This document shows, piece by piece, positions 53,083-62,617 of a stretch of 64,000 bases of DNA. Numbering within the stretch: the first letter of the stretch is position 1; the number at the start of each line of letters is the position of its first letter. Made by a program: the position numbers and the translations under genes. Below the pieces are notes generated by a model. The model was given only the letters and a program-made list of their open reading frames with translations. It was not told the origin of the DNA and searched no databases. This stretch comes from Ktedonobacter robiniae (lineage in GTDB: Bacteria > Chloroflexota > Ktedonobacteria > Ktedonobacterales > Ktedonobacteraceae), in NCBI RefSeq assembly GCF_016587375.1, contig NZ_BNJG01000003.1, positions 1,736,001 through 1,800,000 on the forward strand, read 5' to 3'.

Positions 53083-53931
53083 ATGCATATTGCAATTCAG
53101 CCTTTACTTGAAACTGATATAGACAGGACAGATATCGTTGTACAGGCGGCCTATGGTTCGAGTAGTCGCAAGACGACCCTCTACTACTATTTATACCTCC
53201 AGCCGGACGGGGCATTTGTGGCGAAGAAGGCTGACGCGATTGTAGGTTTTGGTGGCTTTCTCGACTATGACGATTTTGCCTACATCGGCATGATGTCTGT
53301 GGCGCCTGGCGAGCAGCGGCAGGGCATTGGTCAACGTCTATTAGAGGCAATTCTCAATCGCCTGGAGGAGCGAGGATGCCCTACAGTCCTCCTCGATGCC
53401 TCGCCCGGTGGCGCGCCCCTCTATCGCCGCTATGGCTTTTATGATGATGGTGAGGTGCTTGACCTCAAAAAGAGCCAGCAGGTGGAGTTACCAGGCAGCG
53501 GTGCTAAACCAATTCTCTCAGCAACCGAGGCCGATCTTCCAGAGTTACTGAGCTTCGATGCCTCCATGTTTGGGGGTGACCGCGCCAGGCTCCTCAAGAC
53601 ATATTGGGCTGAAAGCCCTGAGCGCACCCTTATCACGCGTGATGAATATGGACAAATCAGTGGTTATCTACTGGCACGGGCGAGTGTGCTGGGACCGTGG
53701 ATTGCTCGGAACCAGGAGGTAGCTGAAAGGTTACTGCTAGCGGGATTGGCCCTGCCATTTCAGGATATGCCTCAGGTCTTCGTTGCCGCAGAGCACAGGG
53801 ACGCCCTTGCGCTACTCACGCGCTATGGTTTTACCATTCAACGTTCGCTTCAACATATGTATAAAGGAACGAGAATAGCACGCCCGCGTACAACCAATAT
53901 TTTTGGCCAGGCCAGCCTGGGTTTCGGCTAA
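53083..53931 (+). CDS. Two-domain GNAT acetyltransferase
   Basis: A 282-residue protein with tandem GNAT folds. The first (residues 1-135) carries MMSVAPGEQRQGIGQRLLEAIL (acetyl-CoA loop QRQGIG) and LYRRYGFYDDGE. The second (140-270) has the fold but a weak motif (NQEVAERLLLAGL), suggesting it is a degenerate partner domain. Such tandem GNATs modify small molecules or proteins; the acceptor is unknown. It is followed by a DUF2332 gene 51 bases further. Confidence 0.85.
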   Translation: MHIAIQPLLETDIDRTDIVVQAAYGSSSRKTTLYYYLYLQPDGAFVAKKADAIVGFGGFLDYDDFAYIGMMSVAPGEQRQGIGQRLLEAILNRLEERGCPTVLLDASPGGAPLYRRYGFYDDGEVLDLKKSQQVELPGSGAKPILSATEADLPELLSFDASMFGGDRARLLKTYWAESPERTLITRDEYGQISGYLLARASVLGPWIARNQEVAERLLLAGLALPFQDMPQVFVAAEHRDALALLTRYGFTIQRSLQHMYKGTRIARPRTTNIFGQASLGFG

Positions 53932-53982
53932 AAGAGTGGTATTCGCGCCATTGTAACAAACATAGGAAAGGATGCCATCACA

Positions 53983-55071
53983 ATGTCTGCCTCTGCCTCC
54001 TTACCAGAGAAGCTGGCCCAACTTGCTAGCTACTTTGAGCAGCATGGGAATTACATCTATAAGGGGAAGTCGCCTGAAAATTCGTCTCCTCTTTATGCCT
54101 ATCTCAGCCAGCAAGTCAGCCGGGACCCTGACTTATTGGCTCTGCTTGTGAATGTAGATACCTCGACAACAGTCACCAATCTCTTTTTCAGTGCCGTTCA
54201 CTTCCTCTTACTCAAGCAACCAGCACATCCCCTGGCAGAGTTTTATCCCGATCTCACAGCGCAAGCGCGCCCACCCCATGAGAGCTATCCTCCTTTTCGC
54301 TCCTTTTGCCTGGAGCATAAAGAAGCGCTTATCCACCTGGTAACGACGCGCCCAGTCCAGATCAACGAGGTTCGACGCTGCTCGGCCCTGGCGCTGGCAT
54401 TCTGCGTGCTTGATCAACGCCTGCAAGGACAACCCCTGGCTCTTGTCGAGATCGGCACCAGTGCAGGGCTACATCTGCTCTGGGATAGCTATGCCTACGA
54501 TTATGGTGAAGGTCGCTCCCTCGGCTCGCTGAGTTCACCAGTACGCATAGTTTCTGCGTTTGAGGGAAACTTCCCTATCCCTGGTAAGCAACCATTCCCT
54601 CTAGTTGCTTCGCGCGTGGGACTCGATCTCAATCCCCTGGATGTTCATAATGAGGATGATATGCTCTGGTTGCGTGCCCTGCTCTGGCCTGAGCATCATG
54701 ATAGCCAGCAGCTTTTGCAGTCAGCTATAGAAGTGGCGCGCCAGTATACACTTACTCTCGTGAGAGGCGATGCCTCCATGACACTTCCGCAGGTGATAGC
54801 GGCGATACCACGAGAGCAAGCGCTCTGCATCTATCACAGCTATACTTTGAACCAGGTTCCCCGGCAGACGCGTGAATATATTCTCAAGCAGATCCTTCAA
54901 CATTCAGAGCAACGCGACCTGTATCGCATTGAACAAGAAGGCTATTCGCTTCAGCAACCTCCTGGCCTGTTGCTCCACACCTATCATAAGGGACAGATGC
55001 AGAGCGAGCGCCTGGCATCCTGCGAATCACGCGGACGCTGGATCAAATGGCAGCCTACTCAAGTGAACTAA
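53983..55071 (+). CDS. DUF2332-family protein
   Basis: A 362-residue soluble protein of a widespread family of unknown function. LAELFYPD-like and PPFRSFCLEHKEALIHLVTTRPVQINEV, the Rossmann-like LALVEIGTSAGLHLLWD segment and RVGLDLNPLDVHNEDDMLWLRALLWPE are present, in short parts, as in DUF2332. The pattern GTSAGLH resembles a methyltransferase nucleotide-binding loop. Co-directional with the GNAT gene; probable two-gene unit. Confidence 0.8.
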   Translation: MSASASLPEKLAQLASYFEQHGNYIYKGKSPENSSPLYAYLSQQVSRDPDLLALLVNVDTSTTVTNLFFSAVHFLLLKQPAHPLAEFYPDLTAQARPPHESYPPFRSFCLEHKEALIHLVTTRPVQINEVRRCSALALAFCVLDQRLQGQPLALVEIGTSAGLHLLWDSYAYDYGEGRSLGSLSSPVRIVSAFEGNFPIPGKQPFPLVASRVGLDLNPLDVHNEDDMLWLRALLWPEHHDSQQLLQSAIEVARQYTLTLVRGDASMTLPQVIAAIPREQALCIYHSYTLNQVPRQTREYILKQILQHSEQRDLYRIEQEGYSLQQPPGLLLHTYHKGQMQSERLASCESRGRWIKWQPTQVN

Positions 55072-55120
55072 AAAAAGAAGAGTTGTTAGTAATCTTCTGA
55101 AAGAGCAAGCAGGCACTATA

Positions 55121-55149
55121 TTGACAATGCTAGAGACTGATTTTATACT
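55121..55149 (+). promoter_or_regulatory. Promoter for the glutamine synthetase gene
   Basis: TTGACA (55121-55126), exactly 17 bases, TATACT (55144-55149): close to the consensus. It predicts an untranslated leader of about 175 bases. Confidence 0.7.
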
Positions 55150-55330
55150 TTATTATTGCTTGGTTAAAAAATTGTAGTGCAGCTATGCTAGTCTATCATT
55201 CATGAACTTGATGCTATCTCCAGGATTTTTACTATCATGATGTTGTTCCATGTAATGTGCACATTCTGCTCTTAGATTGTGCTAAAACTCTTATTTTCGT
55301 CTCCTGTCAGAAATCCAACAAAGGAAAAAC

Positions 55331-56752
55331 ATGAACGATCTTTTTTTGGCACTTCCTTATGATGAGCTTGAAGAGTTAAACATTGGCGCGAGGGAAAAGC
55401 GCGACAAGGTTCCAGTGGAGGAACAGGAGCGCGAATATCGCTCTTATCTGGAGAAGGAAAAGCGCATTAGAGCAGTGACGCTCTGCTTCTCGGACCTGGA
55501 AGGGCGCTTCCACATGTTAGATTATGACAAGAAGTTTCTCTTAGAATCGGCAGATAATCTGACATTTGATGGTTCATCTATCCGAGGATTTACGGCTCAG
55601 CATGAATCAGATTTGCGTATCAAGCCTGATTGGAGCAGTTTTTTCTGGTTACCAACCGATCTTTTTGGACCTGGCAAAGTCATTATGTTTGCCAATATTT
55701 TAACACGCGAAGGTGGTCAGTATGCCTCTGATTTCCGTGGTTTATTGCAGAACTTCACGCGAGATCTCAAGGCACAAGAGGGTTTAAGCGCACTCGTAGC
55801 GGCAGAGGTTGAGGGATTTATGTTAGCGGGGCGGAACGCGGAGCAGAATTTTGATGAGAAGGATGGTTTTCAACTGCTCTCCACGAGTGGTTATTTCCAT
55901 TCGTTGCCACGTGACCCGCTACGTCAATTTATCGATGAGGCTTCGGTGGTCCAGCGAGCTATGGGTTTTAAGAATGAGAAAGACCACCCTGAAGTGGCTC
56001 CATCTCAGTTTGAAATGAACTTTTCCTATGGAGAAGCCTTACGTGTGGCCGACCTGATTCAGCTCTACAAATTGCTCTGTCGTCAGGTTGCTAGCAACTT
56101 GGGCATGACTGCATGCTTTCTGCCAAAGCCTGTTATGGGTATTAACGGCAGTGGTATGCATATCAACATGTCTATGGCAAAAAACGGGGAGAATCTTTTC
56201 TACGATAAAGCGGGAAAAGGGCAATTATCGACCTTTGCGCATGATTTTATTTCCCGTACGCTTAACCATGCACAAGAGATCTGCCTGGTCTTGAACGCGA
56301 GTGTCAATGCATATCGTCGGCTAGATCCACATTTTGAAGCGCCGAATCAGATCAAGGTCTCGGCGATAGATCGGGGTTCAATGGTACGTATTCCGGTGGG
56401 CAACGAAAGGACCGCGCGTATAGAGGTCCGTTCTGTTGGTCCGGATGCCAATCCCTACCTGCTCCTTTATGTTCTTTTCAAAACGGGGCTACATGGCGAG
56501 CTTTCATCGGTATCTGCTACGGGGCATGAGCCAGCGAGCCTGTTGCCTGGTACCATTCAAGAGGCGATAGCGCTTTTTGAGTCTGGCGATTTCGTGAAAA
56601 AGATCCTGGGTAAGGAGAATATTGATAAATATCTGGCTTGCAAAAAACAGGTAGCCAGTCGCAGCCCTAGTGATCTGGGGACGTTGGTAAAGACATCTGA
56701 AGTCACCTATCATCACGAGATTACCAACCAGGGATTATGGAATAAATTCTAA
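55331..56752 (+). CDS. glnA: Glutamine synthetase
   Basis: A 473-residue enzyme making glutamine from glutamate and ammonia, the entry point of nitrogen assimilation. FDGSSIRGFTAQHESDL near residue 80, AAEVEGFMLAG, HPEVAPSQFEMNFSYGEALR with metal-binding Glu, PKPVMGINGSGMHINMSM, GNERTARIEVRSVGPDANPYL (shown in parts) and the normal length all fit. The GSI-beta adenylylation-site motif NLYD is not seen, so control by adenylylation is unlikely. AAAGGAAAAAC precedes the ATG. Confidence 0.95.
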   Translation: MNDLFLALPYDELEELNIGAREKRDKVPVEEQEREYRSYLEKEKRIRAVTLCFSDLEGRFHMLDYDKKFLLESADNLTFDGSSIRGFTAQHESDLRIKPDWSSFFWLPTDLFGPGKVIMFANILTREGGQYASDFRGLLQNFTRDLKAQEGLSALVAAEVEGFMLAGRNAEQNFDEKDGFQLLSTSGYFHSLPRDPLRQFIDEASVVQRAMGFKNEKDHPEVAPSQFEMNFSYGEALRVADLIQLYKLLCRQVASNLGMTACFLPKPVMGINGSGMHINMSMAKNGENLFYDKAGKGQLSTFAHDFISRTLNHAQEICLVLNASVNAYRRLDPHFEAPNQIKVSAIDRGSMVRIPVGNERTARIEVRSVGPDANPYLLLYVLFKTGLHGELSSVSATGHEPASLLPGTIQEAIALFESGDFVKKILGKENIDKYLACKKQVASRSPSDLGTLVKTSEVTYHHEITNQGLWNKF

Positions 56753-56992
56753 GCCCCGCATTGAGTGTGCACTTGCACAAATCGCTAAAACGAGGTAAGC
56801 CCTTCCATCGACGCATGGAATGGAGAATGCCGAGTAGACGAGAGGCGTTGCAGCCTCCAAGCGCTGAGTAGCCCCAGGAGGCATTGTAGCCTCCAAGCCT
56901 CTAGAAGCTGTAGAGAGTATAGCATTAAGCGTCGTCCCCACCTCATCATCCCCCTCCGTTATCGGCCTCATTCTGAAAAGAGCTTTACGTGG
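56753..56992. other. Intergenic region with short direct repeats
   Basis: TTGCAGCCTCCAAGC at 56848 and TTGTAGCCTCCAAGC at 56884 are near-identical 15-base repeats 36 bases apart. No gene. A family B repeat follows. Confidence 0.5.
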
Positions 56993-57093
56993 TGTAGGAC
57001 CCATACTGGCATGGACTCAAGACGCACAGGCAGGGAGAAGTCCAGAGTGGAAAGGTCGCTGCGCTCGGAGTTTATGCTAGCATAGGCCCTACA
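56993..57093. repeat. Interspersed palindromic repeat, family B, diverged copy
   Basis: TGTAGGACCCATACTGGC on the left and GCTAGCATAGGCCCTACA on the right are imperfectly complementary arms of a 101-base hairpin. The middle shares AGGTCGCTNCGCTCGGAGT with the copy at 43488-43576. Confidence 0.75.
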
Positions 57094-57150
57094 GGTGGCT
57101 TTTCTTGTCAAGGTACCACACACTACCTGAATTTATCGGTTAGCTTCTCT

Positions 57151-57768
57151 CTACGCAAATTGCCAGGGAGTGACCTGGGCGCGCTGGCGCTCGTACGCGG
57201 CGATCTTGTCCTGCATATGCAGGGTGCGGCCTACGGCATCCAGTCCCAGCAGGAGAGCCTCTTTACGGTAACTGTCGATCTCGAAACGTAGTACGCGGCC
57301 TTCAGGTGTCGTGACTGTTTGCTCCGCGAGATCGATGTGCAGGGTATAGCCCTCGGTGGTGTTGACCTCCTCGAAGAGCGACTGCACGGTCTCGGCATCG
57401 AGTGTGATGGGCAAGATGCCGATGTTCAGGCAGTTGTTATAGAAGATATCGGCGAAGCTGGGGGCGATGATGGCGCAAAAGCCATACTCGGCTAAGGCCC
57501 AGGGGGCATGCTCGCGTGAGGAGCCACAGCCAAAGTTCTCACGTGTGACCAGGACGCTGGCGCCCTGATAGCGTGGCATATTCAGCTCAAAGCTGGGATT
57601 AGGCTCTTTGGTGGTCTCGTTCGCGTAGCGCCAGTGTGAGAACAGGCCCTCGGCAAAGCCAGTGCGCGCCACAGAGGTCAGATACTGCGCGGGAATGATG
57701 GCGTCAGTATCGACGTTGGCGCGGTCCAGGGGCATAACGATGCCGGTATGTTCGGTAAATGCTTGCAT
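57151..57768 (-). CDS. leuD: 3-isopropylmalate dehydratase small subunit
   Basis: A 205-residue swivelling-domain subunit of leucine biosynthesis, partner of LeuC. DRANVDTDAIIPAQYL, the GCGSSREHAPWAL loop, GILPI and VTTPEGRVLRFEID are typical. The start at 57768 begins at the family N-terminus (MQAFTEHTGIVMPLDR) and lies 22 bases after the leuC stop. An alternative longer frame to 57948 overlaps leuC and is not credible. Confidence 0.96.
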   Translation of the reverse strand: MQAFTEHTGIVMPLDRANVDTDAIIPAQYLTSVARTGFAEGLFSHWRYANETTKEPNPSFELNMPRYQGASVLVTRENFGCGSSREHAPWALAEYGFCAIIAPSFADIFYNNCLNIGILPITLDAETVQSLFEEVNTTEGYTLHIDLAEQTVTTPEGRVLRFEIDSYRKEALLLGLDAVGRTLHMQDKIAAYERQRAQVTPWQFA

Positions 57769-57790
57769 TGAATAGTGCTCCTCTCCGCTC

Positions 57791-59224
57791 TTATTCCCAG
57801 GTGCGAATATCGACAAAATGGCCCGCAATTGCCGCCGCAGCAGCCATGGCGGGACTGACCAGATGAGTGCGCCCGCCCTTGCCCTGGCGACCTTCAAAGT
57901 TTCGATTCGAGGTGCTGGCACAGCGCTCTTCCGGTGCCAGGCGGTCACCGTTCATGGCGATACACATGCTGCATCCGGGTTCGCGCCACTCAAAGCCCGC
58001 CTCGGTAAAGATAGTATTGAGTCCCTCTTCCTCGGCCTGCCGTTTGACCAGGCCACTGCCGGGAACAACCATGGCATGGACGTGGTCAGCCACCTTCTTG
58101 CCTTTGACCATGGAGGCGGCGATGCGCAGGTCTTCCAGGCGGCTATTGGTGCAGCTCCCGATGAAGACGCGATCCAGCTTGATTTCTTCGATAGGCGTGC
58201 CAGGCTCCAGGCCCATGTAATCCAGGGCGCGGCGTGCGATGGCGGGATCCGAGAAGGCTTCTGGCTCGGGAACGATGCCAGTGACGGGTGCAACCATGGC
58301 GGGGGTTGTGCCCCACGTAACCTGGGGAGCCATTTCCTCGGTGGTTAGGGTAATCTGTTTATCGTATGTGGCGCCGGCATCGGTCTTGAGGCTATTCCAA
58401 TAAACAATGGCCTTCTCCCAGGCTTCGCCCTTGGGGGCAAAGGGACGGCCCTGCAAATAGCTGAACGTCGTCTCGTCGGGCGCAACTACACCCATGCGTG
58501 CTCCAGCCTCAATTGCCATATTGCAGAGGGTCATACGGCCCTCCATCGAGAGCGAGCGAATGGCGGAGCCGGTAAACTCGATGCAGTAGCCAGTACCAGC
58601 GCCGGTGCCGATCTTGCCAATGATGAAGAGTGCCAGGTCCTTGGCGGTACAGCCAGCGGGAATAGGGCCTTCGACGCGGACCTCCATGGCCTTGGGACGG
58701 CTCTGGCGCAGGCACTGGCTGGCGAGTACATGCTCGACCTCGCTGGTGCCAATACCAAAGGCCAGGGCGCCAAATGCACCATGGGTCGCGGTATGGCTAT
58801 CACCACAGACAATTGTCATGCCTGGGAGGGTAATGCCCTGCTCTGGCGCGGTCACATGGACGATGCCATTACGCGCATCATCCACACCAAAGAAATTAAT
58901 GCCGGCTTCTTTCGCGTTCTGCTCAAACGTCTGAATCTGGAGCGCGGCCTTGGCATCCACGACCGGGACGCTGCTGCGTTTGCCCTGTACCTGTACTGGC
59001 GTAGTAGGAATACTGTGATCGACCACGCCAAAGGTCGCATCTGGACGGCGCACGCGCCGGCTGGCCTGCCATAACGCCGCGAAAGATTGGGGCGAGGTTA
59101 CCTCGTGGACGAGATGGCGGTCAATATAGAGGAGTGTACCCTGCCCTGGTTCTTCGCTGATCGCGTGTGCTTCCCAGATCTTTTCGAAGAGTGTGCGTGG
59201 ATGGGAGGATGTAGCCTGATCCAT
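57791..59224 (-). CDS. leuC: 3-isopropylmalate dehydratase large subunit
   Basis: A 477-residue aconitase-family enzyme isomerising 2- to 3-isopropylmalate in leucine synthesis. The iron-sulfur ligands are the Cys in VFIGSCTNSRLEDL and the Cys pair in PGCSMCIAMNGD. GDSHTATHGAFGALAFGIGTSEVEHVLA, here as GDSHTATHGAFGALAFG, is diagnostic. AAAGAGG precedes the ATG. leuC and leuD form an operon divergent from a LysR gene, whose product is its likely regulator. Confidence 0.96.
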   Translation of the reverse strand: MDQATSSHPRTLFEKIWEAHAISEEPGQGTLLYIDRHLVHEVTSPQSFAALWQASRRVRRPDATFGVVDHSIPTTPVQVQGKRSSVPVVDAKAALQIQTFEQNAKEAGINFFGVDDARNGIVHVTAPEQGITLPGMTIVCGDSHTATHGAFGALAFGIGTSEVEHVLASQCLRQSRPKAMEVRVEGPIPAGCTAKDLALFIIGKIGTGAGTGYCIEFTGSAIRSLSMEGRMTLCNMAIEAGARMGVVAPDETTFSYLQGRPFAPKGEAWEKAIVYWNSLKTDAGATYDKQITLTTEEMAPQVTWGTTPAMVAPVTGIVPEPEAFSDPAIARRALDYMGLEPGTPIEEIKLDRVFIGSCTNSRLEDLRIAASMVKGKKVADHVHAMVVPGSGLVKRQAEEEGLNTIFTEAGFEWREPGCSMCIAMNGDRLAPEERCASTSNRNFEGRQGKGGRTHLVSPAMAAAAAIAGHFVDIRTWE

Positions 59225-59255
59225 AGCAAATTACCTCTTTCTTAGCGTTACGTTT

Positions 59256-59380
59256 ATCTTCTGATCCGAAAACCCTGAGCGCGCTTGCCGTGCCACCGCT
59301 TGCCCCCGAATGGGGGTTAGGTGGTCCCCGAATGGGGGGAGCGCTAGCCACGCCAGTGACGTTGGGTTTCGGAAGAAGAT
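59256..59380. repeat. Interspersed palindromic repeat, family C, long copy
   Basis: A 125-base element with outer arms ATCTTCT/AGAAGAT, then CCGAAAA/TTTCGG, CTGAGCGCGCTTG near the left end and two CCCCGAATGGGGG hairpins inside. It shares the left end, the inner hairpin and the outer arms with the copy at 10562-10619. It lies in the leuC upstream region, in the opposite orientation to the gene. Confidence 0.8.
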
Positions 59381-59402
59381 CATAGTCAGGTCTTTACGGA
59401 AC

Positions 59403-59448
59403 AGTATAACGGAGCTATACTGATATGTCTAATACCTATTTTTTAGGT
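59403..59448. promoter_or_regulatory. Possible LysR-type binding sites
   Basis: AGTATA-7-TATACT (59403-59421) and ACCTA-5-TAGGT (59434-59448) are two short inverted repeats of the size LysR proteins bind, between leuC and the lysR gene start at 59488. Confidence 0.5.
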
Positions 59449-59487
59449 TTGTGATGCTTCCTTGTTATCAAGCCTTGAAGGAAAAGC

Positions 59488-60387
59488 ATGGAACTGCGCC
59501 AATTAACCTATTTTTTGACTGCGGCCCAGACGCAGAATTTTCGCAAGGCAGCTGAGTTATGCCTGGTGGCCCAGCCAGCGCTCAGTCGCCAGATTGCGGC
59601 CCTGGAGGAGGAGTTGGGCATTGCGCTCTTTCGCCGGGTGAAGCAGCGCGTGGTGCTTACGACCGCCGGTCAGGAGTTTGCCAGCTATGTCAAGAATGCC
59701 CTTGATACCTTACAGCAGGGGCAATTTGCCATGTCGCGCTTGCAACAGGGCCAGAGCGGAACGCTGCTCATCGGGTGTAATGAATCGCTGGCAACGGCGG
59801 TCCTGCCCGAGGTCTTCGCGCGCTTTCGCGTCTCTTATCCCGATGTGCGCTTGAAGGTCAGCGTCAACCGTACTGACGAGGTGATCGCGTTGGTGGAGAC
59901 GGGCGAGGTCGATGTGGGCCTGATCTTTGATCCCGATGTGCGTTCAGAGATCGTGGTGTTGCGCGAACTCTTTCGCCAGCAACTCCAGGTACTGGTGGCC
60001 TCCTCGCATCCACTCGCGCACCTGGAGCCACACCGGGTCACCTTGCAACGCATCTTGCAAGAACCACTGATCGTATTGGACGAGTCAGCTAGGCTGCGCA
60101 AAGTGCTTGACCGCATCTTATTGCAGCGTGGCTTTAGTATCTCGCCCAGCGTGGAAATCAGCTCAGTGGAGGCGCTGAAAGAACTGGTGCGTCATGGAAG
60201 CGGAGTGACGTTGATCTCGCCCGCTCTCATGCGTTCCGCCCACCACGAGGGGCTAACCCTGCTTTCTATCGCCGATTTGCAGGAGGAGTTTCTCTACGCG
60301 CTGGTCTACCGGCGTTTTGGTACCATTCCCCTGCTGGCACGCCAGTTTATCGATATCGTGCTACAAACCGAGGCGTCAGTAGAATAA
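59488..60387 (+). CDS. LysR-family transcriptional regulator
   Basis: A 299-residue regulator. N-terminal winged helix MELRQLTYFLTAAQTQNFRKAAE, with the helix-turn-helix LVAQPALSRQIAALEEELGIALF, then the substrate-binding-fold effector domain (LLIGCNESLATAVLPEVF, then PHRVTLQRILQEPLIVLDES). It is divergent from leuCD and is the natural candidate for their control, perhaps by an intermediate such as isopropylmalate. That link is inferred. Confidence 0.94.
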   Translation: MELRQLTYFLTAAQTQNFRKAAELCLVAQPALSRQIAALEEELGIALFRRVKQRVVLTTAGQEFASYVKNALDTLQQGQFAMSRLQQGQSGTLLIGCNESLATAVLPEVFARFRVSYPDVRLKVSVNRTDEVIALVETGEVDVGLIFDPDVRSEIVVLRELFRQQLQVLVASSHPLAHLEPHRVTLQRILQEPLIVLDESARLRKVLDRILLQRGFSISPSVEISSVEALKELVRHGSGVTLISPALMRSAHHEGLTLLSIADLQEEFLYALVYRRFGTIPLLARQFIDIVLQTEASVE

Positions 60388-60480
60388 CAGCCTTACCGTT
60401 TTGTGTCGGCAGCCCAGAGTACCCAGGATATGAGCACAAGCTGTATGATACCGACTCACTGACTCGAACCTGAGACCTTG

Positions 60481-61793
60481 CTAGAGATCCTGAAGCGCTT
60501 TCTCAAGGACGGGATCATGACCCGCAGCCAGATCTGCCGATGTGGGATGAACTTCATCGTCAGGCGGCACGCCAATGCCATCGACGATCTCTCCAGCAGG
60601 CCCTTGCATAAATGCAACTGGCAACGCTATTACGCCCCCATCGTCGAGCAGGAATTCACTGGACGGTCCAGAGACCGCTCCCATCGTCTTTTCTCCCACC
60701 AGGTGCCCCAGATGGAGGTCATGAATATCTGCGGCAGTAGCATCGCAGGCAGATGCGCAGCCTCGATCAATCAAAGCAAACAACCGGACGTAGAATAATG
60801 GTATACTGTCATCTGTTCTTTGATCTGTGCGTTGCCCCTGTTTGTCAACAAAGGAAACAATGATCTGGTTATGGACAAACATGCTGATAACACGCCTCTG
60901 TTCCCCTACATCTCCACCTCCGTTCCCGCGTAAATCGAGGATCACACCCTTGAGTTGCGCTCCGGCCTGTTGCATGGCGCGGTTGATCTGCTCATAGACG
61001 CCTCTCTCAAATCGGGTGAATCGCACATAGAGGATGTTTCCAGGCAGCATACGTGTGGAGACGAGAGGAGCGGCTGGATAAGCGGCAGGAGCCAGGCTCA
61101 CATGTATCGTGCTATCCGCACCCGGATGCTGTATCTGTAATTGGACCGACACCGAACGCGAGAGCTGGCTTATTACCTCCGGTACTGGCTGTTGATTGAT
61201 AAAAGGAAGAAAGCCGTTGATTGTGATGATGGTATCGCCGGGTCGCAATCCAGCCTGCTCCGCCGGACTACCGGGATCAACACTGCGAATATAGAGCGGA
61301 GGCGAGCTTTGCGTGAGCTGATTGGGATTATAGAAAGGGAGGTGAATGCCCAGCCCTGTCTGCGTGCCAGGTGGGGGGACTCGGCGCCATTAGTATCGTC
61401 CGTTTGGGCAGGCATGTAATGAGCGTGATCATCATGCAAGCCGTCCACCATTCCCGCAATCGCCGCTGCCACAAGTTCTTGTTGGTTCAACGACAGATGA
61501 GCTGTCATCGTCGTATAGGTCCGCTCAAATGCCTGCCAGTCCGCCTGGCGATCACCGGTCAGCGCGGGCAAGACGGCGCCGCGCTGGTCTTGATGGTGTT
61601 GAACAAGGTAGTTGACCATACCGCTCATCGCGTGCTGGACTCGCCAGGCGATCACGAGCCCAGCGCCCAGGATGACGATCACGCCCAGCAGAAGGAGAAA
61701 AGACTTCAGGCGCAGGCCTGCCTGCCGCTGCGGCTTTTGTTGCAATAATTCCGCTATTTTTCCTTCTTTTGCTTGTTCTTCCTCATTCAGCAT
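60481..61793 (-). pseudogene. S41-family (C-terminal-processing) peptidase, one-base frameshift
   Basis: Two frames combine to 437 residues. Frame one starts at 61793 with a cytoplasmic stretch and one TM helix (FLLLLGVIVILGAGLVIAW), then HGLHDDHAHYMPAQ-type helical cap. Frame two continues, without its own start, GTQTGLGIHLPFYNPNQLTQS then the PDZ (SVDPGSPAEQAGLRPGDTIITING) and the protease domain (VILDLRGNGGGDVGEQRRV, DRGCASACDATAAD with the catalytic Ser region, GEKTMGAVSG with Lys). One C added to the C6 run (G6 at 61373-61378 on +) restores a single frame. Membrane-anchored processing protease, now inactive or mis-sequenced. Confidence 0.8.
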
Positions 61794-61857
61794 ATCTTCA
61801 ATCCTTCCATTTCTTCATCAAACTTCATTCGACCTTGAATGGTGCTGCTGATGTATG

Positions 61858-62580
61858 TTATTCATAGCGCAGGGCTTCAGCGGGTAAGATGCCGGAAGCT
61901 CGTTGAGCGGGGACAACGGTGCATACGAAAGACACCAGGCAGCAGCCCAGCAAGATGCCAAGCGTGGGAAGCACCGGGATCGCGAAACCTTTTGAGGTGG
62001 CGTAGGCAATCTCTGAGACCAGCCACCAGGCCAGCGCCGTGCCGATGACCAGGCTCAATAGCACGACAAAGCCTGTCTCCAGCAAGAACGAGCGCCGTAC
62101 CAGTACGCGTGAAAAGCCAAGGGCGCGCAGCATGCCAATCTGTTGACGCCGCTCTACGACGGCGCGGCTGGCGATCACTCCGATGATTAGCGCCCCAAAG
62201 ACCACCCCGGTGATCAGGTACGCGACTAAAAACCGGGTGATACTCGTTGTGTAGGCATTTTGCGTTGCCGCAAGCTGTACAGCAGATGATTGAGAAGTAT
62301 CTACTGCCTGCTGCCCGACCCCAAGATTGTTGGTGATGATGAGTATGACCAGGAACAGCACCAGGCTGAGGAGAGAGATGGCGACTCCGGTACGGAAGCG
62401 AAACGTCAGCGGATACGCCATGCTGGGACGGCTGATTGGCGCCAGACCGCGCACCTGCCGGATGATCAGATGCAAAGCGCTTGCCAGGCTATCGCTGTTC
62501 ACCATGACCAGCACGACCATGCCAACAAGCGGCACAAGTATACTGAGCAGTACGTTGGGCAGGAAATCTGAGAGCTCGAA
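61858..62580 (-). pseudogene. FtsX-family ABC permease, 5' truncated
   Basis: Only the C-terminal 240 residues of a permease remain: a cytosolic LASALHLIIRQVRGLAPISRPSM, then four TM segments with ASRAVVERRQQIGMLRALGFSR between and PAQRASGILPAEALRYE at the end, the typical FtsX tail. Reading back, the frame runs NVLLSILVPLVG and meets a TAG at 62581-62583, so the N-terminal half and the extracytoplasmic domain are missing. The break coincides with the start of the kinase fragment. A likely deletion or rearrangement end point. Confidence 0.75.
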
Positions 62581-62617
62581 CTAGTCCGGTGGTAGCGCGG
62601 AGGTAAATCAGAAACTC

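Noticed and set aside
60440..60480. Possible tRNA 3' fragment (GACTCGAACCTGAGACC)
   Set aside because: It resembles a T-arm, but no paired 5-bp stem, anticodon arm or acceptor is found; the adjacent bases code for the protease C-terminus.
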